64,000 bases of DNA from Isoetes taiwanensis (GCA_021234155.1 JAJEKV010000100.1:1588116-1652115); one strand, 5' to 3'. Shown: positions 34,735-46,792, counted from the first letter of the stretch. Translations and numbers: made by a program. The notes: generated by a model not told the origin, from the sequence alone.

Positions 34735-35500
34735 TTTGAGGTATGATCGGTCTAACCGAGGAGGCCGGAGCAATAGAGCGGCGGCGGCAGCGATAGCAAC
34801 ATCGGAAAAGCAAAGATCAAAGGGTACCATTAGCAACATCATGAGAGGAATGGCCTTGGCGAAAGAAGATGTGGTGGGTGCGAAGATGGAACAACGAGGC
34901 GCATTTGCAGCATTGGTATGTGCATGGGAAATGGGAGAATGGACTTTAACACCAGCAGTATGAGTGGCCCGAGCATGATGAAAGACGTCGGCAAAAGGTT
35001 GCATGTGATGGTGTAAAACGTAGTTTTCCACGAATCGGTCGCGACTTTACCACCATTCTTTTGAATGTCATGGACCTTTTGCAAATTCTGGCGTCTGGCT
35101 AACTGTTGGGACTTAGTAAGATCAAAATCCAGATAGAGAGATGTCCCTTTCAATTGCTTGGCCTGCTTGAGGATATCCATTTTAGTACTCAAATTTTGCA
35201 CTGTAAATTTCACTATGCGCGGGTGGTGGGGATGCAATGCTCCAACCCTATGTGCAGCAGTGACAACAACTGGTGTTGTGAAGTCCAATTTAGCTAACAC
35301 CAAAGTCTGTACCTTCTGTTGCAAGTCCTCTGATGCTTCTTCTGGCATGCCACGAATTACCAGATTACACTGACGGTTGTGCCTATCAATGTATTCTCTA
35401 CGCCTCTGAGCAGATATAGATGCAGATGTAGATGCAAAACCTGTTACATGAGAGTTTTGAAATTGGGTATATGTTGAGTCAACATGATTCAAACACGATA
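34735..35500 (-). pseudogene. LINE A ORF1: RRM-like nucleic-acid-binding protein
   Basis: Encodes QRRREYIDRHNRQCNLVIRG, VVTAAHRVGALHPHHPRIVK and KMDILKQAKQLKGTSLYLDF, then RRQNLQKVHDIQKNGGK. The order, with a basic helix before an RRM-like fold of the form NLVIRGMPE ... HRVG ... VKF ... K..IL...K.L, is that of L1-type ORF1p RNA chaperones. A frameshift near 35,030 moves the C-terminal part to another frame (PISHAHTNAANAPRCSIF). The true start is not certain. Confidence 0.78.
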
Positions 35501-36080
35501 TAAAAACCATACAAGGAAACCACACAAGGTTTTTAATGATATCATCCCACAAAGGCGCATTGCTTTTTATAGATAGTTTTTCACATATAACTAGGGTAAA
35601 AACCCAGATAGGTTTTCTTTTTGGGTGCCTTGTGTATTATGCAGGGTATTGATAGCACTCCATGAGGGCATGTATCATAAGCTTTAATGTCTTGTTGATA
35701 AATTACATGTTCATAATAACTGCATAGATAGTTTTGTCTTAGATATCTTAGTATCGAGATAAAGTAAGATAATAATCACATAAAATCTTAGTTAAACCTT
35801 CGCAAGGATGTAATTCCTTCCAAAGGCATTTAAGTAACCTTCATAGGGTCCTGACAAATATAATAAGAATTTGTCTATCTTTTCATAAGTATAGCAACTA
35901 TAAAGTATATACATGTAAGGTTGATACATCACCAACCAAGTAGCGAACGAGAGTCACACGCTCAACACTTAGATCCGATGATATAAACCCTAGCCATATG
36001 ATAAATAATTAAAAAACTTTTCAAAATAAGTATTGCCTCGATAATTGTATGATGACATATCTTAAAGGCCGTAAAGTTAT

Positions 36081-36710
36081 CATTCTAGAATGGGACTCGC
36101 ATGAAACCAACAAACCGTCATAGATAGGCTTCTCATTCATCTCAGCAGATTTTCTACAATGGTGGATAGTGGGTAGCCGCACACATACAAACTACCCACG
36201 AAAATAAAGGGAAAATCCAATTATATCATTTGGACCCCAAAAATAGAATGCTAACAGATGTTCGGCTGGTGTACCTGCCGAAAGCTTATCACCGGGATTA
36301 AAAAACCCCGCCCTTTCGGGTTTTCGAGGAAAACCCTAGTGATAAACCTTCGGCAAGGGGCTTAGACAAACGCAAGGCAGAGAAATCGCTCCCAAAACCC
36401 ACGAATGGAGAAGTCGAAACAAATGCCGCTCGCCAACCTGTACCTGCACATCACCAACACCACAAAAACAAAACAAAACAAACCTCCCAGAGTGGAGGGG
36501 CTGATTACGCGCGTGCCACGCGACAAATATAATAAACAAAGAAGGGGGGGAGGGTGGGTTCAAAGAGAAAGAGGTACTGCTGAGAGAGAAGAGGAAGCGT
36601 CGATGAAGAGTCGATGCAGAAACGCGCCTAAAATAGCGAACTCCCAACCAGAATGGGCATGCGCCGCCCGCATGCATGCAAAACATGCATGCTCGTCCCA
36701 TTCTAGAATG
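36081..36710. mobile_element. Non-autonomous inverted-repeat element, 630 bp, copy 1
   Basis: Left end CATTCTAGAATGGGACTCGC and right end complement CATTCTAGAATGGGACGAGC form terminal inverted repeats, extending to a shared GCATG. The interior holds an A-run and hairpin (AAAAAACCCC ... CGGGTTTTCGAGG) and no real gene; the 144- and 114-codon frames on opposite strands are shadows. Left and right flanks do not show a clear target duplication. Confidence 0.75.
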
Positions 36711-36854
36711 GCGATCCGATGTCTCGGATCGATGGGATATGTTAGTTAAATATAATACTATTGGAAGCAATATATGTTAATATAAAAATATCACTGTAAG
36801 GTAATTAATATACTTGCATGCATTAAGGGAAGTCCAGGGATCATGCAGGGGCCA

Positions 36855-37130
36855 AGATAATGCTTATTTAAGACGTTAACTAAACCCTGTGTCCAAGGTA
36901 GAAGTATCCCTGCAGATGCTAGCCGACATGCAACAGTTGGTTGAGGACATATTCTAGCGACAAGTACTGCATCGACAGAAGAGCATAGCGACAAGCACTG
37001 CATCGGCTGAAGCATTGCATCGACAATTGCAAGAAGCTTGCTCCACGGTGGGCTGAACCATTCAGGATAACCAAAAGAGTAGGTAACTAATCCTATAAGT
37101 TGGACCTGCCAGCACACTTGAAGACCAGTG
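36855..37130 (+). pseudogene. Gypsy integrase remnant in duplication unit 1
   Basis: Encodes [20 protein letters not shown] and, after a deletion, [18 protein letters not shown] and [10 protein letters not shown], matching the integrase C-terminal region of the complete element at about 26,840-27,140. It is part of the second gypsy element duplicated with its insertions. Confidence 0.85.
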
Positions 37131-37219
37131 ATGACTTTATCATCCTCTACCTGCTTCTAGACTATAGAAATGGTGGCGATTGTTTCCCATTTTTCCAACA
37201 TTTTTACTTGGGCCAAAGT

Positions 37220-40150
37220 TTTCACTTGGGCCAAAGTAACTGCGTCCCATATCTTTTGAGAAAAACGACCATTAAGATATTGTTGCAAAAGCTCAGGATC
37301 AGAACTGGCAAGCATCAGGCAGTGCTCTGGTTGCACAGCCCAACGTGCAAACCATGTAGTGCAATGCTCTTTCCAACATCGTTTCAAACGCTGAGGAGAT
37401 TCAGCCATGGCAAGTGCAAGAACAGGATACCTAACATCGTCCATGTGGTGCACCTTGCAGATATAGTGGAGATGGCGTTTCATGGCAGAATGTTGAAGAG
37501 GCCAAAAACCTGTCTCTTGTAAAAGAATAGCATAGGACACCGTTCTTTTAACTCCAAGGCTGTAAGTGAGAAAGGACTTTTGCACCCGCTCCAAGCTCTC
37601 CCAAGCACTAGCACTAATGGCAGGCCCCCACACTTCAGAACCATACAGTAAAACAGGCTCTACCAAAGCCCGAAACAAGTGGGCTTTCCGTGGCCAATCA
37701 TGAATTTCTGCGCGAAAACAATTGTTTTGCATTGCATAGAGTGCTCTCCATCCAGCAGCCACCCGCTTGGTAATACACTGTTCCCAAAGTGTGTTCTTAC
37801 AGAATTCTACACCAAGATACTTGTAGCTATCTACAACTTCAACTTCGCGGCTATCATAGTGCATAGGGGGAACATTGTGACGAGAAGATTGAACTACCAA
37901 AAGCTTGGTCTTTTTTGATTAACACGCAGACTGTGTTCTCCGTAAACTGTCACCGAGAAAGCATGTAAATGTTGCTGCATACTAGCAGCAGTATGTGCCA
38001 GAAGTGAAACATCATCAGCATACATAAGTTGCCTAATGATATAGTGTGCCAAATGTGGACCTCCGCCGCCATGATTATCAAGCCATTCTTCCAATTGATC
38101 AATGTACAAGCCAAAAAGTGTAAAGAGATAAAAGGGCAACCACAACCGAACTCCAATATTGCTAGTGATTTGAGTACCGATGCTGGAAATTTAGCAAAAA
38201 CCCTTTCATAGAGCCGATAAACCGCATTTTGAAGATCTTGTGGAACCCCAAAGTGCCAAAAGTGCTGCCAAAGAAGCTCGCATGGTACTGTATCAAAAGC
38301 AGAAGTAAAATCTACAAAGCATATATAGAGGTCTTGTTTCAAACTTCGACTATGTTCAATAAGCATGCGCAATGTGAAAATATGGTCTATTGTAGAATGG
38401 CATGGACGAAAGCCCCTTTGTCCTACAAAGCCGTACACCCGATATGTTACGCCCATGATGTCAATCGCTTCTCGGAAGAAGACGGCTAAGAGCTTTGAAA
38501 ATATGGAACTTACCATGATCATGCGATAATTAGAAGGGTCATGCTTATCACCGCTTTGTAAATTGGTACGACCTTCCGACAGCCCAAGTTTCGGGTAAAG
38601 CCTTCTTGCAAAGCTTGATTTAAAAGAGTAGTGATGATTGGAAGCAATAGCGGACCCCCATTTAAGCAATTACGCTTGCAAACCTTGAAGATCAGGAGAC
38701 TTGCCATTAGATAGATGCCTTAATCCTTCTTTGACTTCCTCCTCCGTGAATTGAAGAATATCACCTACCAAAGGAGGTAATGTAATTAAGGACCCCGGGA
38801 TGATCCTATAAGTGGACCAATCGCTCATCCCATTGCTGCATAGAAATATGTCCAAGGATAGGAGGTGGTCGATATAATATTTTGCGCCCGAGAAGGTCCG
38901 AGGTTCACGAAGCGATAATTCAAACATTTATACGGTGCTTTCGGCAACAAAGCGTGCCTTCTTGCGTTTCAAAAGCGGACTTATAATTATGAATGGCATT
39001 ATGTCGCGATATCCGGCTCAACTATCATTATGAATTGTTTTTAAGCCGCTTGCGGTCTTCATCAAACCTGCATTTCTAGGAAAGGATTTCCTACCGGCAT
39101 GAGCAACACGGAAGTCGTGTACCAAAGCAAGAGACAGGCAGTAAGCAAAGTATCGACCAAATGCATTACGCTCTTGAAGAGTTGGGTAATCCAAAATACC
39201 TGCAAGCGCAGGAGCTAATGTCTGTTCATATTCAAAAGATCTAGAATAAGTCAAGCGAATGCGAGGGGCAGGAGCCTGGATAGCAATGGGTTGAAGAGGT
39301 GGAAGTTGCCACTTTAATGACAAATAAAGTGGATAGTGATCAGATTTTATCTCCTCATCTCTATGCCTTGTGCCAATTCGAAAATCTGAAATGAGATCCA
39401 AGGCTTGCACTTGGGAAATGACATAATCAACAACACTAGTACCACCACCACGCCTATCATGCATGTAATACCTTTAGAGTGTGGCCATTGCTCTAAGCCA
39501 TTACAAAGTACCATCTCAAAGACTTCACACAACCGGATGAGCTCCTTCCAAATGTTGAGGCGGGTTTATTAGCATCAAAGCGATGAGCGTGGAAAGAGGC
39601 GTATCATTAGCGAGACATCCATAAAGGGTCACGAACATCCTCAAGTATGAGTTGAGCGGCTTGCATTTCAAAGATCGCGAGCATTGAAATCACCAAGAAG
39701 AATAACATGCCCCAATTTGTTTGAATTGAGCAATGTCATCATAAAGATCACCATAAGGATCATCTGCGGCGACATCATATTCATCATAAAAGGTGACGAT
39801 GTAGGTGGGAAGTAACAGCAGAACAACAAAATGGTACTACTATTGTGGCAATGAAGTTTGATCCACATGTAGCGATTATATCTATCACTTTATGAAGCGT
39901 GATATATGGAGCAAGGGCATCCTTGAAATAGCAAGCAACTCCACCGCAACCTCGTTGCCCATGACATTCATTAAATAATGAAAAGAATTGATAGCCCTGT
40001 AAAATGAGGTAGCCGTTTTATTGAATGCTCCACGTTTCCATGAGCGAGAATGATATCCATATCTTTTGCAATGGGATTCAAGCCATCACCTTTACGCCCG
40101 GAAAACCTCGACAATTCGGGACACCAACCGAAGGCACATTTCCTAGGAAG
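37220..40150 (-). pseudogene. LINE B ORF2: endonuclease and reverse transcriptase
   Basis: Copy of the LINE A ORF2. The frame 39,464-39,018 covers the endonuclease end (VDYVISQVQALDLISDFRIG, SDHYPLYLSLKW). 38,669-37,950 covers RT, with SNYRMIMVSSIFSKLLAVFF and YICFVDFTSAFDTVP. The YADD box (LMYADDVSLLAHTAASMQQH) is in the frame of 38,145-37,894. 37,900-37,157 is the post-RT domain with VVDSYKYLGVEFCKNTLW and FRALVEPVLLYGSEVWGPA. Here the C-terminal part is better preserved than in copy A, while the endonuclease is worse, so the copies complement each other as references. Several frameshifts. Confidence 0.87.
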
Positions 40151-40920
40151 GTACATTTGAGGTATGATCGGTCTTGAACCGAGGAGGTTTGGAGCAATAG
40201 AGGCGCGGCGGCAGCGATAAAGAACATCGGCCATGGCAGCAGCAGCATCAAGGGTACCATTAGCAACATCATGAGAGGAATGGCCTTGAACGGAAAGAAG
40301 ATGTGGTGGGTGCGAGGAAGATGGAACAACACGGCGCATTTGCGGCATTGGTATGTGCATGGGAAATGGGAGAATGGACTTTAACACCCCGGTATGAGTG
40401 GCCCGAGCATGATGAAAGACGTCGGCAAAGGTTGCATGTGATGGTGTAAAAATACGTGAAGTTTTCCACGAATCGGTGCAGCTTTACCACCATTCTTTTG
40501 AATGTCATGGACCTTTTGCAAATTAAGGCGTCGCTAAGCTGTTGGGACTTAGTAAGATCAAAATCCGGATAGAGATGTCCCTTTCAATTGCTTGGCCTGC
40601 TTGAGGATATCCATTTTAGTACTCAAATTTTGCCTTTGTAGAATTTCACTATGCTGGTGGTGGGGATGCAATGCTCCAACCCTATGTGCAGCAGTGACAA
40701 CAACTGGTGTTGTGAAGTCCAATTTAGCTAACACCAAAGTCTGTACCTTCTGTTGCAAGTCCTCTGATGCTTCTTCTGGCATGCCACGAATTACCAGATT
40801 ACACTGACGGTTGTGCCTACCAATGTATTCTCTACGCCTCTGAGCAGATATAGATGCAGATGTAGATGCAAAACCTGTTACATGAGAGTTTTGAAATTGG
40901 GTATATGTTGAGTCAACATG
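37220..40920 (-). mobile_element. LINE copy B, lacking its 3' end
   Basis: Duplicate of copy A, cut at the duplication breakpoint so the last roughly 550 bp of the LINE (the ORF2 end and tail) are absent. It therefore arose by segmental duplication, not by its own insertion. Confidence 0.9.
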
Positions 40921-40940
40921 ATTCAAACACGATATAAAAA
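40150..40940 (-). pseudogene. LINE B ORF1: RRM-like protein
   Basis: Copy of the LINE A ORF1. The frame 40,986-40,558 holds QRRREYIGRHNRQCNLVIRG and VVTAAHRVGALHPHH, then shifts. One residue differs from copy A (Gly for Asp in YI[D/G]RH). Later parts are broken at several short scrambled patches. Confidence 0.8.
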
Positions 40941-41514
40941 CCATACAAGGAAACCACACAAGGTTTTTAATGATATCATCCCACAAAGGCGCATTGCTTT
41001 TTATAGATAGTTTTTCACATATAACTAGGGTAAAAACCCAGATAGGTTTTCTTTTTGGGTGCCTTGTGTATTATGCAGGGTATTGATAGCACTCCATGAG
41101 GGCATGTATCATAAGCTTTAATGTCTTGTTGATAAATTACATGTTCATAATAACTGCATAGATAGTTTTGTCTTAGATATCTTAGTATCGAGATAAAGTA
41201 AGATAATAATCACATAAAATCTTAGTTAAACCTTCGCAAGGATGTAATTCCTTCCAAAGGCATTTAAGTAACCTTCATAGGGTCCTGACAAATATAATAA
41301 GAATTTGTCTATCTTTTCATAAGTATAGCAACTATAAAGTATATACATGTAAGGTTGATACATCACCAACCAAGTAGCGAACGAGAGTCACACGCTCAAC
41401 ACTTAGATCCGATGATATAAACCCTAGCCATATGATAAATAATTAAAAAACTTTTCAAAATAAGTATTGCCTCGATAATTGTATGATGACATATCTTAAA
41501 GGCCGTAAAGTTAT

Positions 41515-42131
41515 CATTCTAGAATGGGACTCGCATGAAACCAACAAACCGTCATAGATAGGCTTCTCATTCATCTCAGGAGATTTTCTACAATGGTGGA
41601 TAGTGGGTAGCCGCACACATACAAACTACCCACGAAAATAAAGGGAAAATCCAATTATATCATTTGGACCCCAAAAATAGAATGCTAACAGGATGTTTTG
41701 GTGTACTGTAGAAAGCTTATCATAGGGATTAAAAAACCCTTTTCGGGTTTTCGAGGAAAACCCTAGTGATAAACAACCGACAAGGGGCTTAGACAAAGCA
41801 AGGCAGAGAAATCGCTCCCAAAACCCACGAATGGAGAAGTCGAAACAAATGCCGCCGCCGCCAACACCGCGCACATCACCAACACCACAAAAACAAAACA
41901 AAACAAACCTCAGTGGAGGGCTGATTCTGTAGCGTGCCACGCGACAAATATAATAAACAAAGAAGGGGGGGAGGGTGGGTTCAAAGAGAAAGAGGTACTG
42001 CTGAGAGAGAAGAGGAAGCGTCGATGAAGAGTCGATGCAGAAACGCGCCTAAAATAGCGAACTCCCAACCAGAATGGGCATGCGCCGCCCGCATGCATGC
42101 AAAACATGCATGCTCGTCCCATTCTAGAATG
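41515..42131. mobile_element. Non-autonomous inverted-repeat element, copy 2
   Basis: Duplicate of 36,081-36,710 with the same CATTCTAGAATGGGAC ends. Differences from copy 1 lie in short clusters near 41,690-41,930, while flanking blocks are identical. Confidence 0.75.
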
Positions 42132-42297
42132 GCGATCCGATGTCTCGGATCGATGGGATATGTTAGTTAAATATAATACTATTGGAAGCAATATATGTTA
42201 ATATAAAAATATCACTGTAAGGTAATTAATATACTTGCATGCATTAAGGGAAATCCAGGGATCATGCAGGGGCCAAGATAATGCTTATTTAAGACGT

Positions 42298-42550
42298 TAA
42301 CTAAACCCTGTGTCCAAGGTAGAAGTATCCCTGCAGATGCTAGCCGACATGCAACAGTTGGTTGAGGACATATTCTAGCGACAAGTACTGCATCGACAGA
42401 AGAGCATAGCGACAAGCACTGCATCGGCTGAAGCATTGCATCGACAATTGCAAGAAGCTTGCTCCACGGTGGGCTGAACCATTCAGGATAACCAAAAGAG
42501 TAGGTAACTAATCCTATAAGTTGGACCTGCCAGCACACTTGAAGACCAGT
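42298..42550 (+). pseudogene. Gypsy integrase remnant in duplication unit 2
   Basis: Duplicate of 36,855-37,130. After about 300 bp of unrelated A/T-rich DNA (42,560-42,860) the same polyprotein continues at 42,865, so this copy is the one still joined to its own 3' part. Confidence 0.85.
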
Positions 42551-42864
42551 GATGACTTTATCATCCTCTACCTGCTTCTAGACTATAGAAATGGTGGCGA
42601 TTGTTTCCCATTTTTCCAACATTTTTATCGAAACGAATTTAGTAGAATTGGATGTCTTACCATAAAATTGAGTTTTTTACTGTAAAATGTCCATTAATTT
42701 GGCGAATTTACCATAATTAGGATGCAATATTATCAAATTTTGGCGATTTTATGAAGTTGTTTTAGCGTACGCATTCTAGTAAACCATCGAATCCAAATTT
42801 TGAAAAATGGTAAAATATAGCAACTTTACGAAGTTTCACACCTTAAAGTCATCACTGTTGAAGA

Positions 42865-43140
42865 CCCATAGTGTTTTCCAAGGAAGTCTCCTAAAGAAGC
42901 ACACTCCTAATCCAGAGGAAGTATTGGAGACACCAAAGTTACTGGAAATGACGGACGATCATCTTGAGATTGTTTCAGAGGTTCTTCTTGTCAGATCCTA
43001 TAAGAAGACAAGAGGATCTCAATTCTCCAATACCTACTAGTGAAAGGGACACTTGCTAGTGGATGACGCTACGTGGGCACTACAAATAGATCTTGAGAAC
43101 CAGTAATCACAACTCATGGAGCAATGCAAGGGTCGGCTCG
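42865..43140 (+). pseudogene. Gypsy pol C-terminus and chromodomain remnant
   Basis: Encodes [20 protein letters not shown] and LEIVSEVLLVRSYKKTRGSQ, then in shifted frames a chromodomain tail, aligned with the end of the complete pol ([20 protein letters not shown]). Sequence differences exceed those within the first element, so it is an older or separate insertion of the same family. Confidence 0.88.
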
Positions 43141-43733
43141 TCACCAAAGTAGTCGACACCGAACCGATAGGTGAGTGAAAGGTAGATTACAAGTCTACTT
43201 TCGACGCCACAGAAGTAGACAAATTGAAAGATAAGAGGTCATATAGGATCATGCATTGATAGGAAAGCACCTCTAGTCTATGCCCACTATGGGGAGGAAC
43301 CCATCCTCCACGCCAAGGGCGACGAGAGGTGTAGGCATTAGACATCATCCTAGGCATTATAGGCATTTGTCTCCACGCCCCGCGATGGAAGAAGCATCCT
43401 CTTCCCTCTGTAGGGAGATTAGTCTTGCATCCACGTAGTTAAATTAATTGTAATTAAATGGGTGGTTCCCTAATAACCATCCTTATAATAAATAAATGTG
43501 TATTAACGTGAGTGTTAGGCCCTAAGAGGCCAATAGAATGATCTAAAGGCGGGGAAGGTCCTGCGCGAAGACTTGCAACACATGTTTTGTCATAATGTGT
43601 TGCAAGGAGACGACATGGAACCCTAATTAGAGAATTTTGGAACTATGTTTATAATAATGGTGTAAACTATAAAATTTTGTGAATAATAGATGATAAAGTA
43701 AGAGGGTGAAAGATCCCCTTACCATAATATGAT
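43141..43733 (+). other. Post-pol untranslated region of the second gypsy element
   Basis: Homologous in patches to 27,580-27,990 of the complete element (AAGTAGAC, GCATTGATAGGAAAG, GCATCCACGTAG). No coding function. Confidence 0.7.
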
Positions 43734-44404
43734 ATTCTTGCACTGCGACTCGCATGAACAACAACATCCCATAGATAGGCTTTTCATTCATCTCAGCAGT
43801 TTTTTCTACAATGGTATAGGGTGGGTATTTTGCACATCATGAGGCTACCCAAAAAAAAAAAACATAGGGAATATCCGGTTATAACATCGGACCCCAAATA
43901 AAATTGTGTGCTATAGATGTTGGCTAGTGTACTGCCGAGAGTTTATCGTAGGGATTAAAAACCCGCCCTTTTCGGGTTTTCGAGGAAAACCCCGGCGATA
44001 AAATCTCGGCAAGGGGCTTGGACAACGTAGGGGCTGCTAACGCGCTCCCACAAAAAAACCCGCGCCCAGAGAGAAATCAAGTCGCGCATCACCCACGGAC
44101 TCGCATCACCAACGGAAAAACAAATAGAGAAAAACCTCGAAAAGGGTCACGTCCGTGCGTGCCGCAACAAAAACAACATTTACACCTCGAAAAAGCGAGG
44201 GGGCTGCAGCGCGCGTGCCGCGACAATTAAAACAAATATGAACATATAAATAACAATTTTAAGGGGAAGGGTGGGAGCCATGGATCTGGCGAGAATGAGA
44301 AGCGCCGATGAAACGTCGATGAAGAACCCCGCAATAAGTAGCGATCCCTCAACCTAATAAACGGCCTAGAAATGCATGCGATGCATGCTCGTCTCGCAAG
44401 AATG
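43734..44404. mobile_element. Inverted-repeat element inserted in the second gypsy, copy 3
   Basis: Ends ATTCTTGCA...CGACTCGCATG and, complemented, CATTCTTGCGAGACGAGCATG-like sequence. The interior is related to the 36,081 element, including the GATTAAAAACCCGCCCTTTT and CGGGTTTTCGAGG hairpin, so these are two subfamilies of one element. A poly(A) run lies at 43,852-43,862. Confidence 0.7.
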
Positions 44405-44429
44405 GCGATTAAGCTACGCGAATCGATGA

Positions 44430-44794
44430 CATTCTTGCACTCATTTCGCATAAACAACAACATCCCGATGCGGAGAGAACTTCAAATACTAGATCGAGGA
44501 GAAAAGGTTGAAGATTATCCTAAAATTTTGGACAAAAGAGCAAAGATAGAAGAGGTTAGAATGGATAGGAATGGCCAAGAAAGCGTAGCTCATGCAAGAA
44601 GAAGCCCCTCCTCCGCATGAGATCAAAGAATAGAAGCCATGGATACTGCTGAGAGATGAGAAAGCGCCGATGAAACGTCGATGAAGAACCCTGCAATAAG
44701 TAGCGATCCCTCAACCTAATGAACGGCCTAGAAATGCATGCGATGCATGCATGCGATGCATGCAATGCATGCATGCTCGTCTCGTGCAAGAATG
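44430..44794. mobile_element. Inverted-repeat element, shorter copy 4
   Basis: Left CATTCTTGCACTCATTTCGC, right complement CATTCTTGCACGAGACGAGC. Both this and copy 3 are followed by a GCGATT...CTACGCGAATCGAT palindromic stretch. A (GCAT)n simple repeat expands near 44,735-44,777. Copies 3 and 4 are adjacent, sharing CGATGAAACGTCGATGAAGA. Confidence 0.7.
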
Positions 44795-44946
44795 GCGATT
44801 CGCTACGCGAATCGATTGTTATGAAAATTAAATTTAAATATTACCTTGGGGTAATTGTCTTGTAAAACTATATGCATCAAATATATTGCAGGGTATGCAG
44901 GTTTCCAAGGTGGGGAGACGCGTGATGTTGAGGACAGCATCAATTC

Positions 44947-44959
44947 AAGGTGGGGAGAT
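44947..44959 (+). other. Polypurine tract of the second gypsy element
   Basis: AAGGTGGGGAGAT abuts the second LTR, differing at one base from the tract at 28,297. Confidence 0.8.
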
Positions 44960-46767
44960 TGTGACGTTCCAGCATAGCATACGGTCCGAATACGTATATT
45001 ATACTGCCACGTCACACGTACATATCACCACGACAAGTACTTGAGAGCCGTAAAGAGTTGCACCTAGGGGGCAACCTCGTATGTTGCACATGTATATTAA
45101 ACATATGCAATTAAACCCCTTGCCAAGTGGTAATACCCCAAATTGTTTTCCCTATACTTCTTCACATAAACTCAGTCTTTCTCTAGATATATCTTGCTCT
45201 GGAACATCCCAGTTGGGTGGAGAGCTTTGGGCTAATGGCCTGGTTTAGTTAATGATTTAGTGTTGATTACATGTTTAATTTCTGATTACTATCTACTCAT
45301 GATCCGTATTAGTGTGTGCGGATCTTGATGTAATGCTAAAAGCTAGTGAAGAACGATGCTATGCCTTCACTAGGGCTCTTGCTTGTTCTTCTCTTAATGG
45401 GTGCTTAATTGATGTTCTGCTTCTATTGAGAGCTTGCAATAGCAACAAATCTGCTTCAATTCAGTGCTAAGAAGTTCAAATCTGCTAAGAGCTTTGTTTT
45501 CAACAAAAGAGTCAGAGTAAGAGAAAAAACAATAGATAAATTGATAATAGGAATCGATGCATTGATTTCTATAACGATGCTCTGATTTGTTGTAAAATGG
45601 CTCTCGATGTGCAAAAAATGCATCCCAACTTCTATTTTGCAGGGGAAAGACAAATGGTCTCCTAGTTTGGCACTGAAGGAGATTAGCTCTCGATTAGATT
45701 TGCTCTCGGTTGTCGCTAGTCGTGGGGCCCATCACTCGATGCCAGAATGGGATTCCATTTTCCTTTCCTCTACGAGTCACCACATGATGTTACAACACAT
45801 TTTGCATACCTCCCCTATAGCAAGGTTATCTAATGATGATGGGGATTATATACCAAGGTTAATTGGTTCTATCTTGTGAACTTCTCAGCTTTGTCATGCA
45901 GCAGATGTTGTTGCTCCACATAACAACAAGATAATTCTGGTTCAAATGCAATACACAATTAATGGTAGAAACTTCTAAAGTAAGAATTGTCCCATTCGCA
46001 TGTGTGGGAATTTTGATATTTTAATTCTAGTCCATGATAAAAATCATTTGTTCTAATGCACCATTTTAGCATTACCTATGATTTGGCTTTCTGAGCCATT
46101 CCCGCCAAGGCAATTTTGCCATTCCACATTTGCCGGATGCCTTTGATTGAGCTTTATACATTAGATTCCTCGGGGACCGGCTGGTATCTTTAAAGAAGAA
46201 GCGAAGGCATGGGCGATTCGAGGAGTTGGAGCAAGCCAAGGATCGGTAAAGAGATTCTATTATGCAAAGTGACTCTTAGCGAAGCTGAATGAGCTAGGAT
46301 AGATCGGTCTTAGCGGATCCTAAGATCACCGGTCGTAATGAAGGAACCTAACCATGTATGTTTAGGTAAGATAGATTAGATCTTATTGACATTTAGGTTC
46401 TTTGATGATGATGATGTTCCATTCTATGCTCTTACATTGTATGTGGGAAGGGGTAGAGACCACGGCCGATGATCCTAGATAACCTCATTAATTCCCAATT
46501 AATGTGGCCTGTGCATAAGAGCCCGCCTGGCTGTGAGTGGCGGGACTAGGCCGGCAAATAAGGGGCACTTGTCCCATTGCAGATTGATCCCTCTGGTGTG
46601 TAAAACCTACCAGGGATCTTAGCGGGCTAGGCCTGATGGTTTGCCACTGCGTGTGGGCAAGGCATGGGCTCGACACCTCTAGGGTGATGCCTCAGCTTCC
46701 ATGGGGTTCAAGTCGTAGACGAGCAATGGCCCTCTAGCCGCCTGTGATGGGCATGCATGCCTCTAGA
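44960..46767 (+). repeat. 3' LTR of the second gypsy element, left part
   Basis: Starts TGTGACGTTCCAGCATAG like the complete element's LTR. Homology is clear at 44,960-45,130 and again at 46,080-46,760 (GGCCTGTGCATAAGA, TCCCTCTGGTGTGTAAAACC, GGCAAGGCATGGGCTCGACA). The stretch about 45,150-46,080 has no counterpart in the first element and is probably another insertion or a length variant; its 90-codon frame at 45,607 is unrecognised. The LTR breaks off at TCTAGA (46,762-46,767) and resumes at 58,147. Confidence 0.85.
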
Positions 46768-46792
46768 AGCACAATTTCATTAAAATGAGAAA
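46768..46792 (+). repeat. Left terminal inverted repeat of the DNA transposon
   Basis: AGCACAATTTCATTA followed by A, AATG, A, GAAA. Pairs with 58,116-58,140. Confidence 0.9.

Larger units (their letters stand above)
31247..35500 (-). mobile_element. LINE copy A (APE-type non-LTR retrotransposon)
   Basis: Minus strand. The 3' end is a run of (TATTC)n at 31,247-31,270 followed upstream by the same 3' UTR as copy C. It contains ORF2 (endonuclease plus RT) and most of ORF1. The 5' end fades into a dispersed repeat at about 35,500, so the 5' UTR is missing or unrecognised. Many frameshifts make it inactive as read. From 31,804 leftwards to rightwards it is part of the tandem duplication. Confidence 0.9.
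31804..37202. repeat. Tandem segmental duplication, unit 1
   Basis: Starts in the LINE A ORF2 at CACTTGGGCCAAAGTAA and runs through LINE A, the dispersed repeat at 35.5-36.1 kb, a 630-bp inverted-repeat element and a gypsy pol remnant, ending near CATTTTTCCAACATTTTTA. The same series recurs at 37,220-42,622. From about 35,040 rightwards the two units are nearly identical except for one patch at 36,250-36,500. In the LINE part they differ in many short clusters. Confidence 0.93.
37220..42622. repeat. Tandem segmental duplication, unit 2
   Basis: Direct copy of 31,804-37,202. The junction at 37,203-37,230 contains ACTTGGGCCAAAG twice, the second copy being the start of the unit, so a short homology marks the breakpoint. 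After 42,622 the sequence departs from unit 1 and continues with the rest of the second gypsy element. Confidence 0.93.

Noticed and set aside
36336-36770. 144-codon minus and 114-codon plus frames, duplicated at about 42 kb
   Set aside because: They lie inside a non-coding inverted-repeat element and oppose each other; their conservation in the second copy only reflects the tandem duplication.
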